This document shows positions 24,143-31,900 of a stretch of 33,762 bases of DNA, piece by piece (position 1 is the stretch's first letter; the number at the start of each line of letters is the position of its first letter). A model generated the notes under the pieces. That model saw only the letters and a program-made list of their open reading frames with translations, was not told the origin of the DNA and ran no database searches. Origin of the DNA: a bacterium (GTDB taxonomy: Bacteria; Calditrichota; Calditrichia; RBG-13-44-9; J042); NCBI GenBank assembly GCA_015485355.1, contig WFTQ01000095.1:1-33762 (forward strand), written 5' to 3'. The position numbers and the translations under genes were made by a program.

Positions 24143-24174
24143 GCCGTTTTCCTGCGCTGGAAAACGGCTTTTTT
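24143..24174 (+). terminator. Riboswitch-controlled intrinsic terminator
   Basis: GCCGTTTTCC pairs perfectly with GGAAAACGGC around TGCGCT, followed by six T. Its 5' arm is the same segment that the antiterminator captures, so TPP binding should let it form. It ends 30 nt before the receptor's start codon. Confidence 0.93.
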
Positions 24175-24204
24175 ATTGGGCAACAATAAAAGGAGGACTG
24201 CAAC

Positions 24205-26658
24205 ATGGTGCGCCTATTGGTAGCCGGTTTGCTGGTAAGCGGATGGCTTCTGGCACAAACGGGCAAAATCACCGGCGTGGTGAAAGACGAAACCACCCGT
24301 AAACCTTTGATCGGGGCCAATGTGTATCTCAAAGATACGGGCGTGGGTACAACGACGGATGAAGACGGGACTTTTTTAATGGAACGTGTTCCTGCTGGAA
24401 AATATGAACTGGTCGTAGACTTTCTGGGCTACAAGAGCTTCCGCACCCCCGTGGAAGTACAGGAAGGAGAAACCCGACGTCTGGAAATCCGGATGACGCC
24501 CATTATTCTTCCGGGCGAGGAAATCGTAGTGCTGGGCACCCGCGCCGAAGAACGCAAAACCCCCGTGGTCTTCACCACCCTAAGCAAAGCCTACATTCGG
24601 GAAGTGCACACAGTGGAAGACATTCCCATGATGTTAACCGAAATTCCCAATGTGTTCGCCTATTCCGATGCCGGCAACGGTACCGGATATTCTTACCTCA
24701 AAGTGCGAGGATTCGACCAGAAACGCATTGGTGTGATGATCAACGGAATTCCCCTTAACGACCCTGAGGATCATCAGGTGTACTGGGTGGATATGCCCGA
24801 CTTTGCCGAAAGTCTTCAAGATGTTCAATTCCAGCGGGGTGTGGGAACTTCCCTTTACGGTGTCAGTACTTTCGGAGGTTCCCTGAACCTGCTCACTTCC
24901 AGCTATACCGACCTGAACAGCCCCGAAATATATTTCAATTACGGCAGCTATCGAACTCGACGCTTCGGGACAAAGATCAGCATCCCCTTGTTCAATAATC
25001 GGTACAACGTTTCGGCCCGATTCTCCCGCTTAATTTCCGACGGTTATCGGGAACGTTCCGGCACAGACCAGTGGGCCTTCTTCACCACATTAAGCCGCTT
25101 CGGAGAGCGTTCGTACACCCAACTGAATATTTACGGCGGAAAGGAAATCACCGATGCGGCCTGGTATGCATCACCGGAAAGCGCCTTAAAAGAAAATCCT
25201 CGACACAATCCCATCACCTATTCCAATGCCATTGATAATTTCAGCCAACCCCACTTCGAGCTGCATCACACATACAAATTCACAGACAATAGCTATTGGA
25301 AAAATACCCTATTCTACATTCGCGGCGTGGGCTATTACGAAAGCTATAAAAGCGATCGGGATTTATGGATGTACGGACTGTGGCCCGAACCGGACACCGC
25401 CCCCGAAAGCGACCTTATCCGACAAAAATGGGTCAAGAAAAACCATTACGGCTGGATTTCGCAATGGGGTTTGAAACACGGAAACGGGGGTGAACTGACA
25501 GTCGGCAGCTACATCAGTCTGTTCAACAGTGATCACTGGGGTGAAATCGAGTGGCTGGCGGCCCAGGATCAGATCGACTTTACCCCCAACTTTAAATATT
25601 ACCAGTATTTTGGAAACAAATCCTACCTCACCTTTTACGTCAATGAATTATATCCCCTCACCTCCCGGATTACCGCCATGGTAAACCTCCACTTCCAACA
25701 TATTCGATATCGCTTCCGCCAGGCGGAAGTGGCCAATTTCCGGGGAGAAAATCGCCACGAATACGAAGTGAGATACACCTTCTTTAACCCCCGATTCGGG
25801 TTGAATGTCAACCTGACCGATCGATTCAATCTGTTCGGGAATGTTTCGATGGCTCAGCGTGAACCGGCAGACGACGAACTGTTCGACATCTGGCAGGGCC
25901 CCGATGATCTGGGCGTTCCCCCCCTGTTTCGAAAATCCACCCCTGTTCGTCGCAACGGCCAGATCGTGAAAGTGACCTGGGAAGACCCCATCGTACAACC
26001 CGAAAAACTGTATGACCTGGAATTCGGCGGCGGTTACCTCACCCCCTCCTTACAAGCGAAGGCGAATCTGTTCTTTATGTACTTCCGCAACGAAATCGTG
26101 CCTTACAGTCAGGTGGATAAAGACGGTTTTCCCATCCGGGGCAATGCAGAAGCTACCTTGCATCAGGGCATCGAACTTTCCCTGAAAGCCCGACCTTTTC
26201 GCAACGTGGAATTTTCCGGCAATTTCGCCTACAACGACAATCGCTATTTGAAATTCAAACAGTACAGTTATGATTGGGAAAAAGGGTCTACCGTGATAAT
26301 GGATCTCAGCGGAAACACCATTGCCGGATTTCCAGACATTCTGGCCAATGCTCGCATCACTTACCGGGAGAACGCCTTGACGGCCTCCCTGCATTGGCAA
26401 CACGTGGGTAAGCAATACCTGGACAACACCAACCGGGAGGATCGAACGGTTCCGCCGTTCTCGTTGTTGAACGCTCATTTCATTTACCGGTTGGAAAATG
26501 TTTTTGGAGTTTCCAACGTCGAGTTAACCATACGCTTGAACAATATATTAAACAAACGCTACTACACGGCCGGTTACTACGACGCCTGGGAGGGAGAAAA
26601 CTTCTACTGGCCGGGGGCGGAGTTTAATCTCATCGGTGGAGTCCGGATCAATTTGTAA
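24205..26658 (+). CDS. TonB-dependent outer-membrane receptor, predicted thiamine uptake
   Basis: 817 residues. A short signal peptide (about 1-18, ending LLAQ) leads into a carboxypeptidase-regulatory-like beta domain (about 20-100: GKITGVVKDETTRKPLIGANV, GYKSF), a plug domain (about 115-230: IPNVFAYSDAGNG, KVRGFDQKRIGVMINGIPLND, GVGTSLYGVSTFGGSLNL) and a 22-strand-type beta barrel ending in the aromatic-rich EFNLIGGVRINL. It would import a scarce nutrient across the outer membrane with TonB energy. The TPP riboswitch upstream and the kinase downstream identify thiamine or a phosphorylated or precursor form as the likely ligand. There is no SusD-like partner, which argues against glycan uptake. 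GGAGG lies 8 nt before the ATG. Confidence 0.93.
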   Translation: MVRLLVAGLLVSGWLLAQTGKITGVVKDETTRKPLIGANVYLKDTGVGTTTDEDGTFLMERVPAGKYELVVDFLGYKSFRTPVEVQEGETRRLEIRMTPIILPGEEIVVLGTRAEERKTPVVFTTLSKAYIREVHTVEDIPMMLTEIPNVFAYSDAGNGTGYSYLKVRGFDQKRIGVMINGIPLNDPEDHQVYWVDMPDFAESLQDVQFQRGVGTSLYGVSTFGGSLNLLTSSYTDLNSPEIYFNYGSYRTRRFGTKISIPLFNNRYNVSARFSRLISDGYRERSGTDQWAFFTTLSRFGERSYTQLNIYGGKEITDAAWYASPESALKENPRHNPITYSNAIDNFSQPHFELHHTYKFTDNSYWKNTLFYIRGVGYYESYKSDRDLWMYGLWPEPDTAPESDLIRQKWVKKNHYGWISQWGLKHGNGGELTVGSYISLFNSDHWGEIEWLAAQDQIDFTPNFKYYQYFGNKSYLTFYVNELYPLTSRITAMVNLHFQHIRYRFRQAEVANFRGENRHEYEVRYTFFNPRFGLNVNLTDRFNLFGNVSMAQREPADDELFDIWQGPDDLGVPPLFRKSTPVRRNGQIVKVTWEDPIVQPEKLYDLEFGGGYLTPSLQAKANLFFMYFRNEIVPYSQVDKDGFPIRGNAEATLHQGIELSLKARPFRNVEFSGNFAYNDNRYLKFKQYSYDWEKGSTVIMDLSGNTIAGFPDILANARITYRENALTASLHWQHVGKQYLDNTNREDRTVPPFSLLNAHFIYRLENVFGVSNVELTIRLNNILNKRYYTAGYYDAWEGENFYWPGAEFNLIGGVRINL

Positions 26659-26831
26659 TAAACCATTTAGAGAACCGGTGAAATTCTTCCTAAATTGCCG
26701 ATCCGAGGGTGCCGCCGGGACCCGGGCAAGGGGAACGGATCGTTAGAATATTCGAATCGTTACTCCGGGCATAATGGCCGCCTTTACCGAGCCCGGGAGG
26801 GGGAAAGGTTCACAAAAACAAGGGTACAACA

Positions 26832-27467
26832 ATGGAACCCAGGGCTCTTTTGTTGGCCAACGGGGAGGTGACGCGGCGGGAAATCCAGCGGCTGTCTTCC
26901 GTTCAATTTAAATGGATCGTTGCCGCCGATGGCGGCGCCCACCACGCCCTGCGCTGGAATTTGCCACCGCACTACATCGTCGGGGATCTGGACTCCGTCC
27001 CCCCAAAACTCCGCTCGCAGCTTCCCAAAACCCGATTCATCCACCGCCCCTCCCAGGACCACAATGATCTGGAAAAAACGCTTCAATTTTGTCAGGAACT
27101 GGGGGTGGTTCACCTTACCCTTTTGGGGATGACCGGAAAACGTCTGGATCATACCTTGACCAACCTTTCCGTCCTGAGCCGGTATGATCATTGCTTTCGC
27201 CTGACCATCCTCGACCCCCACGGGGAAATGTTCCTGGTTCGAGAGCATTTTACCTATACAGGGAAAATCGGACAACTCATCTCCCTGCTTCCCCTGTACA
27301 CCGCCGAAGGGATCACCACCCGGGGATTGGCTTTTCCCCTGAACCATGAATCCCTGCACTGGGGAAAACGGGAAGGATTGAGTAATTATATTGTAGAGAA
27401 TCCCGTGCAGCTCTCTATAAAACGGGGACGGCTTCTGGTAATGGCCCTATATCCGGACGAGGTATGA
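26832..27467 (+). CDS. thiN: Thiamine pyrophosphokinase
   Basis: 211 residues. ADGGAHHAL (32-40), GDLDS (51-55), DHNDLEK (76-82) and GMTGKRLDHTLTN (99-111) are the ATP/Mg and thiamine site motifs of this family, and GLSNYI near 190 is the conserved C-terminal strand element. The enzyme transfers pyrophosphate from ATP to thiamine, giving TPP directly and trapping it in the cytosol. AAGGG stands 7 nt upstream. The 173-bp gap after the receptor has no clear terminator, so riboswitch control probably extends to this gene. The last four bases overlap the transporter gene (ATGA). Confidence 0.95.
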   Translation: MEPRALLLANGEVTRREIQRLSSVQFKWIVAADGGAHHALRWNLPPHYIVGDLDSVPPKLRSQLPKTRFIHRPSQDHNDLEKTLQFCQELGVVHLTLLGMTGKRLDHTLTNLSVLSRYDHCFRLTILDPHGEMFLVREHFTYTGKIGQLISLLPLYTAEGITTRGLAFPLNHESLHWGKREGLSNYIVENPVQLSIKRGRLLVMALYPDEV

Positions 27468-28864
27468 CCACGCCCCTTCACCCGGCAGAATATCTGCCGA
27501 TTCTGATCTATTTGGCAGCATTGTTCTACTTGGGTTTGCGCAACCGGGGGGGCAACTCCGAAGAAGATTTTGTGCTGGCCGGTCGCTCTCTTACTCTGCC
27601 AGCCTTTGTGGCCACCCTGGTGACCACCTGGTACGGCGGGATTCTGGGTGTGGGAGAGTTTACTTATTTGTATGGGCTTTCCAACTGGTTCGTGTTCGGA
27701 TTGCCTTATTACCTATTTGCCCTTGTGTTTGCCTTTGTTTTAGCACCTCGCATCAGAAGCTCGCCCATGCTCTCGATACCGGATCAATTCTTCCGCCATT
27801 ATTCCCGGTCGGTTGGTGCACTGGGGGCACTGTTTACCTTTTTCATGACCTTGCCCGCCCCCTATATCCTGATGGTGGGCCTCCTGTTACAGTGGATCAC
27901 CGATTGGCCCCTCTGGGGGTGCATTCTACTGGGGGCACTGTTCTCCATGGGATATGTGTGGGTGGGAGGATTCCGCTCTGTGGTGCGGACGGACAAGCTT
28001 CAATTTGCCCTGATGTTTGGTGGATTTATCGTGTTGTTGATGTATTTATACCGCCGCTACGGCGGGATTCATTATCTCCGCTCGCACCTGCCTCCCGAGC
28101 ACCTATCTTTAACCGGAGGGCACGATTGGCAGTACCTGCTGGTGTGGTTTTTTATCGCCAGCTGGACATTCATCGATCCCGGTTTTCATCAGCGATGCTA
28201 TGCGGCCCGTAACCCAACCACCGCGCGTAATGGGATCGGGGTGTCCGTCCTCTTCTGGTGTGTATTCGATTTTCTCACCACCAGCACGGGTTTATATGCC
28301 CGAACCTTGATCGAATCCCCCATGCCGGCTTTAGCCTATCCGGAACTCTCTCATCAAGTACTGCCGCCATTGATTTCGGGACTGTTTCTTACCGGTCTTT
28401 TGGCCACCATCATGTCCACCGTCGACAGCCTTTCTCTGCTGGCGGCGATTACCTTAGGGCACGATCTCTGGAACCGCCGGCTGCCTGCAACCGTCCCTCA
28501 CCCAATCCGTCCGATCCAAACGGGCCTGGGAATCACTGGGGCGGTCTCCATTCTGATGGCCCTATTCATCCCATCGGTCATCCAGCTATGGTATGTGGTA
28601 GGGACGCTCTTCATCCCTCCCATGTTACTTCCGGTGTTGGCGGTATATTTTCCCGTTATTCGTCCTCGCCCGCCCTGGATACTTGCCAACCTGACCCTGG
28701 CTTTCGGCACCTCCCTGGCCTTTTTAATCCTATCCATCATTCAAAGCCCTTCCCTGCAAGAACTTCAATTCTTCTGGAATATTCAACCCATGTATCCGGG
28801 TCTGTTTGTTTCCGTTCTTCTTTTTGTGCTGGGCAATTCCCACAAACGGCTCTACAGAAAATAG
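27464..28864 (+). CDS. Sodium:solute symporter (SSS) family transporter, predicted thiamine permease
   Basis: 466 residues with about 12-13 transmembrane helices. The SSS pattern is clear: EDFVLAGRSLTLPAFVATLVTTWYGG near the start, VWVGGFRSVVRTDKLQFALMF in the middle, and GLFLTGLLATIMSTVDSLSLLAA, which carries the Na-site Ser/Asp residues. The family imports organic solutes with Na+. Its ATGA overlap with thiamine pyrophosphokinase and the upstream TPP riboswitch make thiamine or a precursor the likely cargo. Pantothenate/proline-type specificities are known in the family, so substrate is inferred from context only. SSS-type transporters in thiamine regulons have been proposed before from comparative genomics. 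Confidence 0.88.
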   Translation: MTTPLHPAEYLPILIYLAALFYLGLRNRGGNSEEDFVLAGRSLTLPAFVATLVTTWYGGILGVGEFTYLYGLSNWFVFGLPYYLFALVFAFVLAPRIRSSPMLSIPDQFFRHYSRSVGALGALFTFFMTLPAPYILMVGLLLQWITDWPLWGCILLGALFSMGYVWVGGFRSVVRTDKLQFALMFGGFIVLLMYLYRRYGGIHYLRSHLPPEHLSLTGGHDWQYLLVWFFIASWTFIDPGFHQRCYAARNPTTARNGIGVSVLFWCVFDFLTTSTGLYARTLIESPMPALAYPELSHQVLPPLISGLFLTGLLATIMSTVDSLSLLAAITLGHDLWNRRLPATVPHPIRPIQTGLGITGAVSILMALFIPSVIQLWYVVGTLFIPPMLLPVLAVYFPVIRPRPPWILANLTLAFGTSLAFLILSIIQSPSLQELQFFWNIQPMYPGLFVSVLLFVLGNSHKRLYRK

Positions 28865-28935
28865 ATTCCTGTTTTGAATCCCAACCGGTTAATCGTAAAT
28901 TCGCCCTTTTACAAAGGTAGGAGGAATGCCTGGCT

Positions 28936-29694
28936 ATGAAACCGAAGCTCGGGTCAGCGGTTGCAATCCCGCTGTTATTTTTCGGACTGGGCTGTCTGCC
29001 AACCGCCACGAAAAAACAACCGCTTTATACATTTCAGGAGGCGGGACAAACCCTGACCGTTCAGGTGCTGCAAGAAAACATCCGCCAATCCCCCAACGGG
29101 AAAATCCTGGGTCGACTTCGAAAAGGGGATCCGATAAGAGCCATCCGTCGGGTAGGAAACTGGATTGAGTTCACTACGGCCCAATTTCCCCGGGCTTATA
29201 TCTGGGCCCCCTCGGTGGGATTCGATTACCTCAACCTCTATAGCCCTTATTTTTACATCGATTCCCTGACCCAGCGCTTCAAGCCGGTGGAATATTTCCA
29301 GGCGATTTTTTCCCAGCCGGGAGATACTCTTCAGGAAACGGCAAAAGATTACGAATTGTTCTTTTCCAACCTGGGCCTGGGTAGCCACACGGCGGTGGTC
29401 ATGGAGGTTGTAATGACCTCCAGGGAAGTGGTTCATCATGGCATTACGCTTGTAATCCACAAAGAAACCCACCGGATCGAAAGGGTAAAAATCGATTTCT
29501 TTCGTCCTGTGAAGGGTTACCAGGCCGCTTTAACAAAATGCGGATTGCCTTCGGTACCCCCTGAAGAAGAAAACAGCGGGCATCTTATCTGGCCTGCGGG
29601 TAAACTATTGCCCCACCATTCCATCGATCTGGAACGAAAAGAATGGGACAGCAACTGGTTTTCCACTATATGGTACATTCAGGCATCCCCTTGA
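28936..29694 (+). CDS. Putative lipoprotein with SH3-like domain
   Basis: 252 residues. A signal peptide ends FFGLGC20, an imperfect lipobox (Gly at -3). Residues about 38-95 (VQVLQENIRQSPNGKILGRLRKGDPIRAI, GNWIEFTT, AYIWAPSVGF) look like a bacterial SH3 domain, often a cell-wall or protein-binding module. The remaining 150 residues (YFQAIFSQPGDT, VVMEVVMTSREVVHHGIT) are unfamiliar. It should be anchored in the envelope. AGGAGGA is 9-10 nt upstream; a second ATG (28926) sits directly behind that site but opens a different frame of 80 codons that is not convincing. It sits between the thiamine genes and the thiol-redox genes, with a weak TTGAAT-16-TAAATT upstream. Confidence 0.7.
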   Translation: MKPKLGSAVAIPLLFFGLGCLPTATKKQPLYTFQEAGQTLTVQVLQENIRQSPNGKILGRLRKGDPIRAIRRVGNWIEFTTAQFPRAYIWAPSVGFDYLNLYSPYFYIDSLTQRFKPVEYFQAIFSQPGDTLQETAKDYELFFSNLGLGSHTAVVMEVVMTSREVVHHGITLVIHKETHRIERVKIDFFRPVKGYQAALTKCGLPSVPPEEENSGHLIWPAGKLLPHHSIDLERKEWDSNWFSTIWYIQASP

Positions 29695-29840
29695 TGGAAA
29701 CGGAAAAGAGACCGGAAAGCGCAGGAATGGCCCAAGGGAAAAAAGAGGATCAAGGCGGTTGTCAATTGGAGGGGCGTCTGGTCCCTGTCGCCCGGCGGCT
29801 GCCTGCGGAGGAGGTCATCCCGGAAGTTTGTAACCTTTAA
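29694..29840 (+). CDS. Possible small protein, 48 residues, coupled to the lipoprotein gene
   Basis: ATG 29694 overlaps the TGA of the lipoprotein gene (TGATG) and the frame runs 48 codons to TAA, ending shortly before the next ribosome-binding site. The product is charged and contains two cysteines, with no recognised motif. The junction geometry is that of a coupled gene, but there is no Shine-Dalgarno sequence and the length could be chance. Confidence 0.2.
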   Translation: METEKRPESAGMAQGKKEDQGGCQLEGRLVPVARRLPAEEVIPEVCNL

Positions 29841-29897
29841 CCCCGAAACTCATCTATGAAGGAGAACGTTAAGCGGTCTAAATTCAGGAGGTGTTGG

Positions 29898-30566
29898 ATG
29901 GCCTTTATTACCGGCGAAAACGAACAAACCGTACGGGAGGTGCTGGGGAAGCTTCCGCGGAAGGTCCAGCTGGTCTATTTTACCCAGGAATTGGAATGCC
30001 AGTACTGCCGGGAAACCCGGCAATTACTGGAAGAGATTCGGGACCTGAGTGATGGCAATGTTTCACTGGAGGTCTACAATTTTATAACCGATAAGGAGAA
30101 GGTAGAACAGTATCGGATTGACAAAGTGCCGGGTCTGGTGATTCTGGACGAAGAGGGCAAAGATTATGGGATTCGATATTACGGGATACCCTCGGGGTAT
30201 GAATTCGGCTCCTTGCTGGAAGATATTCAAATGGTTGCTCAAGGGGAGCCCGATTTGAGCGACCAGAGCAAACAGCTCCTCGCCCGGATCGACAAACCCT
30301 TGCATTTGCAAGTCTTTGTCACCCCTACCTGCCCCTACTGCCCTTCGGCCGTGCTGCTGGCGCATAAAATGGCCATGGTTAACGACAACATTATTGCCGA
30401 CATGGTAGAAGCCACCGAATTTCCCCATCTGGCGATGAAGTACAATGTGCACGGGGTGCCGCGTACCATGGTGGGCGAAAGTTACGCCATCGAAGGCGCC
30501 CTGCCAGAAACCCATTTTATTCAACGGGTGCTGGAGGGCTTCAAGCAAATATACCCGAAAAACTAA
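29898..30566 (+). CDS. Protein disulfide oxidoreductase (PDO), two glutaredoxin/thioredoxin folds
   Basis: 222 residues from ATG 29898, which follows AGGAGGTG; the frame is open 14 codons further up without a site. It contains two thioredoxin-like domains with CQYC (34-37) and CPYC (145-148), and the cis-prolines Pro78 (KVPG) and Pro188 (GVPR). The duplicated architecture is that of the PDO family of hyperthermophilic archaea and thermophilic bacteria, which forms and shuffles disulfides in cytosolic proteins. No signal peptide is present, so it acts inside the cell. It heads a run with a TlpA-like lipoprotein and an OsmC protein. It suggests a thermophilic host with intracellular disulfides. 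Confidence 0.92.
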   Translation: MAFITGENEQTVREVLGKLPRKVQLVYFTQELECQYCRETRQLLEEIRDLSDGNVSLEVYNFITDKEKVEQYRIDKVPGLVILDEEGKDYGIRYYGIPSGYEFGSLLEDIQMVAQGEPDLSDQSKQLLARIDKPLHLQVFVTPTCPYCPSAVLLAHKMAMVNDNIIADMVEATEFPHLAMKYNVHGVPRTMVGESYAIEGALPETHFIQRVLEGFKQIYPKN

Positions 30567-30584
30567 ACACAGGATGTCGGTGTC

Positions 30585-31085
30585 ATGAAACAAATCGGAT
30601 GGATATTCATATTGATTCTCCCGCTTGTCCTGCTGATCGGTTGCGGCGGGGAAAATGAGAAACCCGCAGCCGACTCGGCGACTGCACCCGACTTTGCTCT
30701 GGAAGATCACCAGGGCAACGTGGTGCGATTATCAGACTTCCGGGGCAAGGTGACCATCATCAATTTCTGGGCCACCTGGTGTGGCCCCTGCCGTCAAGAA
30801 ATCCCCGGCTTCGTGCGGCTCTATGATCGCTACAAGGCAGACGGTCTGGCAATCATCGGCGTTTCCCTGGATCGGCCCGGATGGGAAGTGGTTCGTCCGT
30901 TTATGAAACAGTACAAGATCAACTACCCCATCGTACTGGGCAATCAGAAAGTCGTTTTGGATTATGGAGGAATCCAGGCCATTCCCACAACGTTTATCCT
31001 GAATCGGGAAGGACGGGTGGTAGATCGCATCATCGGTTACCGACCGGAATCCTTTTTCGAAGAACGAATCAAAGCGCTTCTGTAA
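30585..31085 (+). CDS. TlpA/ResA-like thioredoxin-fold lipoprotein
   Basis: 166 residues. A signal peptide with lipobox LLIGC20 anchors it to a membrane facing the periplasm. The rest is a single AhpC-TSA/Redoxin-type domain with NFWATWCGPCRQEIP (active Cys66 and Cys69), SLDRPGWEVVRPF and the cis-proline segment IPTTFILNREG. It likely reduces cysteine pairs, for example in cytochrome c maturation, or resists oxidants. It is 18 nt after the PDO gene, with AGGAT as the ribosome-binding site, and 27 nt before the OsmC gene. Confidence 0.93.
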   Translation: MKQIGWIFILILPLVLLIGCGGENEKPAADSATAPDFALEDHQGNVVRLSDFRGKVTIINFWATWCGPCRQEIPGFVRLYDRYKADGLAIIGVSLDRPGWEVVRPFMKQYKINYPIVLGNQKVVLDYGGIQAIPTTFILNREGRVVDRIIGYRPESFFEERIKALL

Positions 31086-31112
31086 GCCAGGGAAAAAGGG
31101 AAAGGGTGAATC

Positions 31113-31553
31113 ATGGCCGAAGTGATTGTGAAACAAGTAGAGGGCATTACCTTTGTGGGCCGCGGGGAATCGCGGCACTGGGTGGTGATGGATGGTCCTG
31201 AAGCCTTTGGCGGTTCCGAAGCCGGAACCCGGCCCATGGAGCTGTTCCTGATGAGCCTCGCCGGCTGCACCGGCGCCGATGTCGCCTCCCTGCTAAAAAA
31301 AATGCGCGTCAATGTGGACCAAATTGAGATCGTGGTCAAAGGCCAGCGGGCCGAAGAGCATCCCAAAGTCTATACCCAAATCGAGCTGGAATACCGGTTT
31401 TACGGAAATGATCTGGAAGCTGCCAAGGAAAAAATCGAAAAGGCTATTGAACTGTCCCAATGGAAATATTGTTCGGTATCGGCGATGATCCGCAAAGCGG
31501 AAATTCCTTTTCGCTACAGCTACAGGCTGATACCAGCGGATTCGGAAACCTAA
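31113..31553 (+). CDS. OsmC/Ohr-family peroxidase-like protein
   Basis: 146 residues. The family layout is kept: SEAGTRPMELFLMSLAGCTGADV with Cys52, and KYCSVSAM with Cys120, the reactive pair. OsmC-type proteins reduce organic hydroperoxides using dithiol donors. This one is of the shorter YhfA-like type, with a substrate that may differ from Ohr. It ends the PDO-TlpA run and is followed by a strong terminator, so the three genes probably form one transcript. AAAGGG lies 6 nt upstream of the ATG. Confidence 0.93.
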   Translation: MAEVIVKQVEGITFVGRGESRHWVVMDGPEAFGGSEAGTRPMELFLMSLAGCTGADVASLLKKMRVNVDQIEIVVKGQRAEEHPKVYTQIELEYRFYGNDLEAAKEKIEKAIELSQWKYCSVSAMIRKAEIPFRYSYRLIPADSET

Positions 31554-31568
31554 GGGGAAGCGTATTCA

Positions 31569-31607
31569 AAAAAAGCGACACTTTTTTCATCAAAGTGTCG
31601 CTTTTTT
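31569..31607 (+). terminator. Strong intrinsic terminator after the OsmC gene
   Basis: A perfect 16-bp stem whose core is GCGACACTTT / AAAGTGTCGC, flanked by six A and six T, with a short loop. It works as a terminator on both strands. Confidence 0.95.
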
Positions 31608-31707
31608 CGTGCCGGTTTTGACGCCCGTCAAGAATCTCCCCCGACACAATGTTTCTAACCCCTTGTAAACAAATGGGATATAAAAATTAATTTCCCGGGA
31701 GCATCTC

Positions 31708-31723
31708 TGGCATAATTATTGTA
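31708..31723 (+). promoter_or_regulatory. Sigma-54-like site upstream of the tiny gene
   Basis: TGGCAT-N5-TTGTA resembles the -24/-12 consensus TGGCAC-N5-TTGCA, with T for C at the usually conserved -12 position. It is 42-81 nt before the two candidate start codons. No better sigma-70 pair was found here; the best is TTGTAA-17-ATTAAT further upstream. A 14-bp palindrome (TTGACG-CC-CGTCAA, 31618-31631) lies just after the OsmC terminator. Confidence 0.3.
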
Positions 31724-31803
31724 TTGTTTGACCGGGTGCACAGGGAAATCGGGTGAACGGAGGTATGTTTCGCCCACAGAATAATCAATCAGGAGGGAAC
31801 ACC

Positions 31804-31863
31804 ATGAAGTTGAAAATTAAAGTAAAAATGAAAATTAAACGGTATACCCACCAAAACGGTTAA
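31804..31863 (+). CDS. Tiny gene for a lysine/hydrophobic alternating peptide
   Basis: Nineteen codons, MKLKIKVKMKIKRYTHQNG. AGGAGGG with 6-nt spacing is an excellent ribosome-binding site, and a perfect intrinsic terminator begins five bases after the stop, so this is a self-contained transcription unit between two other terminated units. From residue 2 to 12 every second residue is lysine and the others are aliphatic or Met, which as a beta strand gives one fully cationic and one hydrophobic face. An in-frame ATG at 31765, right behind GGAGGT, would extend it to 32 residues with a Asn/Gln/Gly-rich leader. I recognise no family. It could be membrane-active, an RNA-binding peptide, a precursor peptide, or a by-product of a small regulatory RNA. 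Confidence 0.55.
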   Translation: MKLKIKVKMKIKRYTHQNG

Positions 31864-31868
31864 CGGGC

Positions 31869-31900
31869 AAGCCCCGCATCCCGGCGGGGCTTTATTTTTT
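31869..31900 (+). terminator. Intrinsic terminator of the tiny gene
   Basis: AAGCCCCGC pairs with GCGGGGCTT around ATCCCG, followed by TATTTTTT. It overlaps the end of the convergent minus-strand gene. Confidence 0.92.

Noticed and set aside
26739-26762. Direct repeat ATCGTTA-N10-ATCGTTA before the thiamine kinase gene as an operator
   Set aside because: Seven-base repeats are weak evidence and the gene is already explained by riboswitch readthrough.
28926-29168. 80-codon frame directly behind AGGAGGA upstream of the SH3-like lipoprotein
   Set aside because: The ATG is too close to the ribosome-binding site, the product looks random, and it overlaps the lipoprotein with its clear signal peptide.
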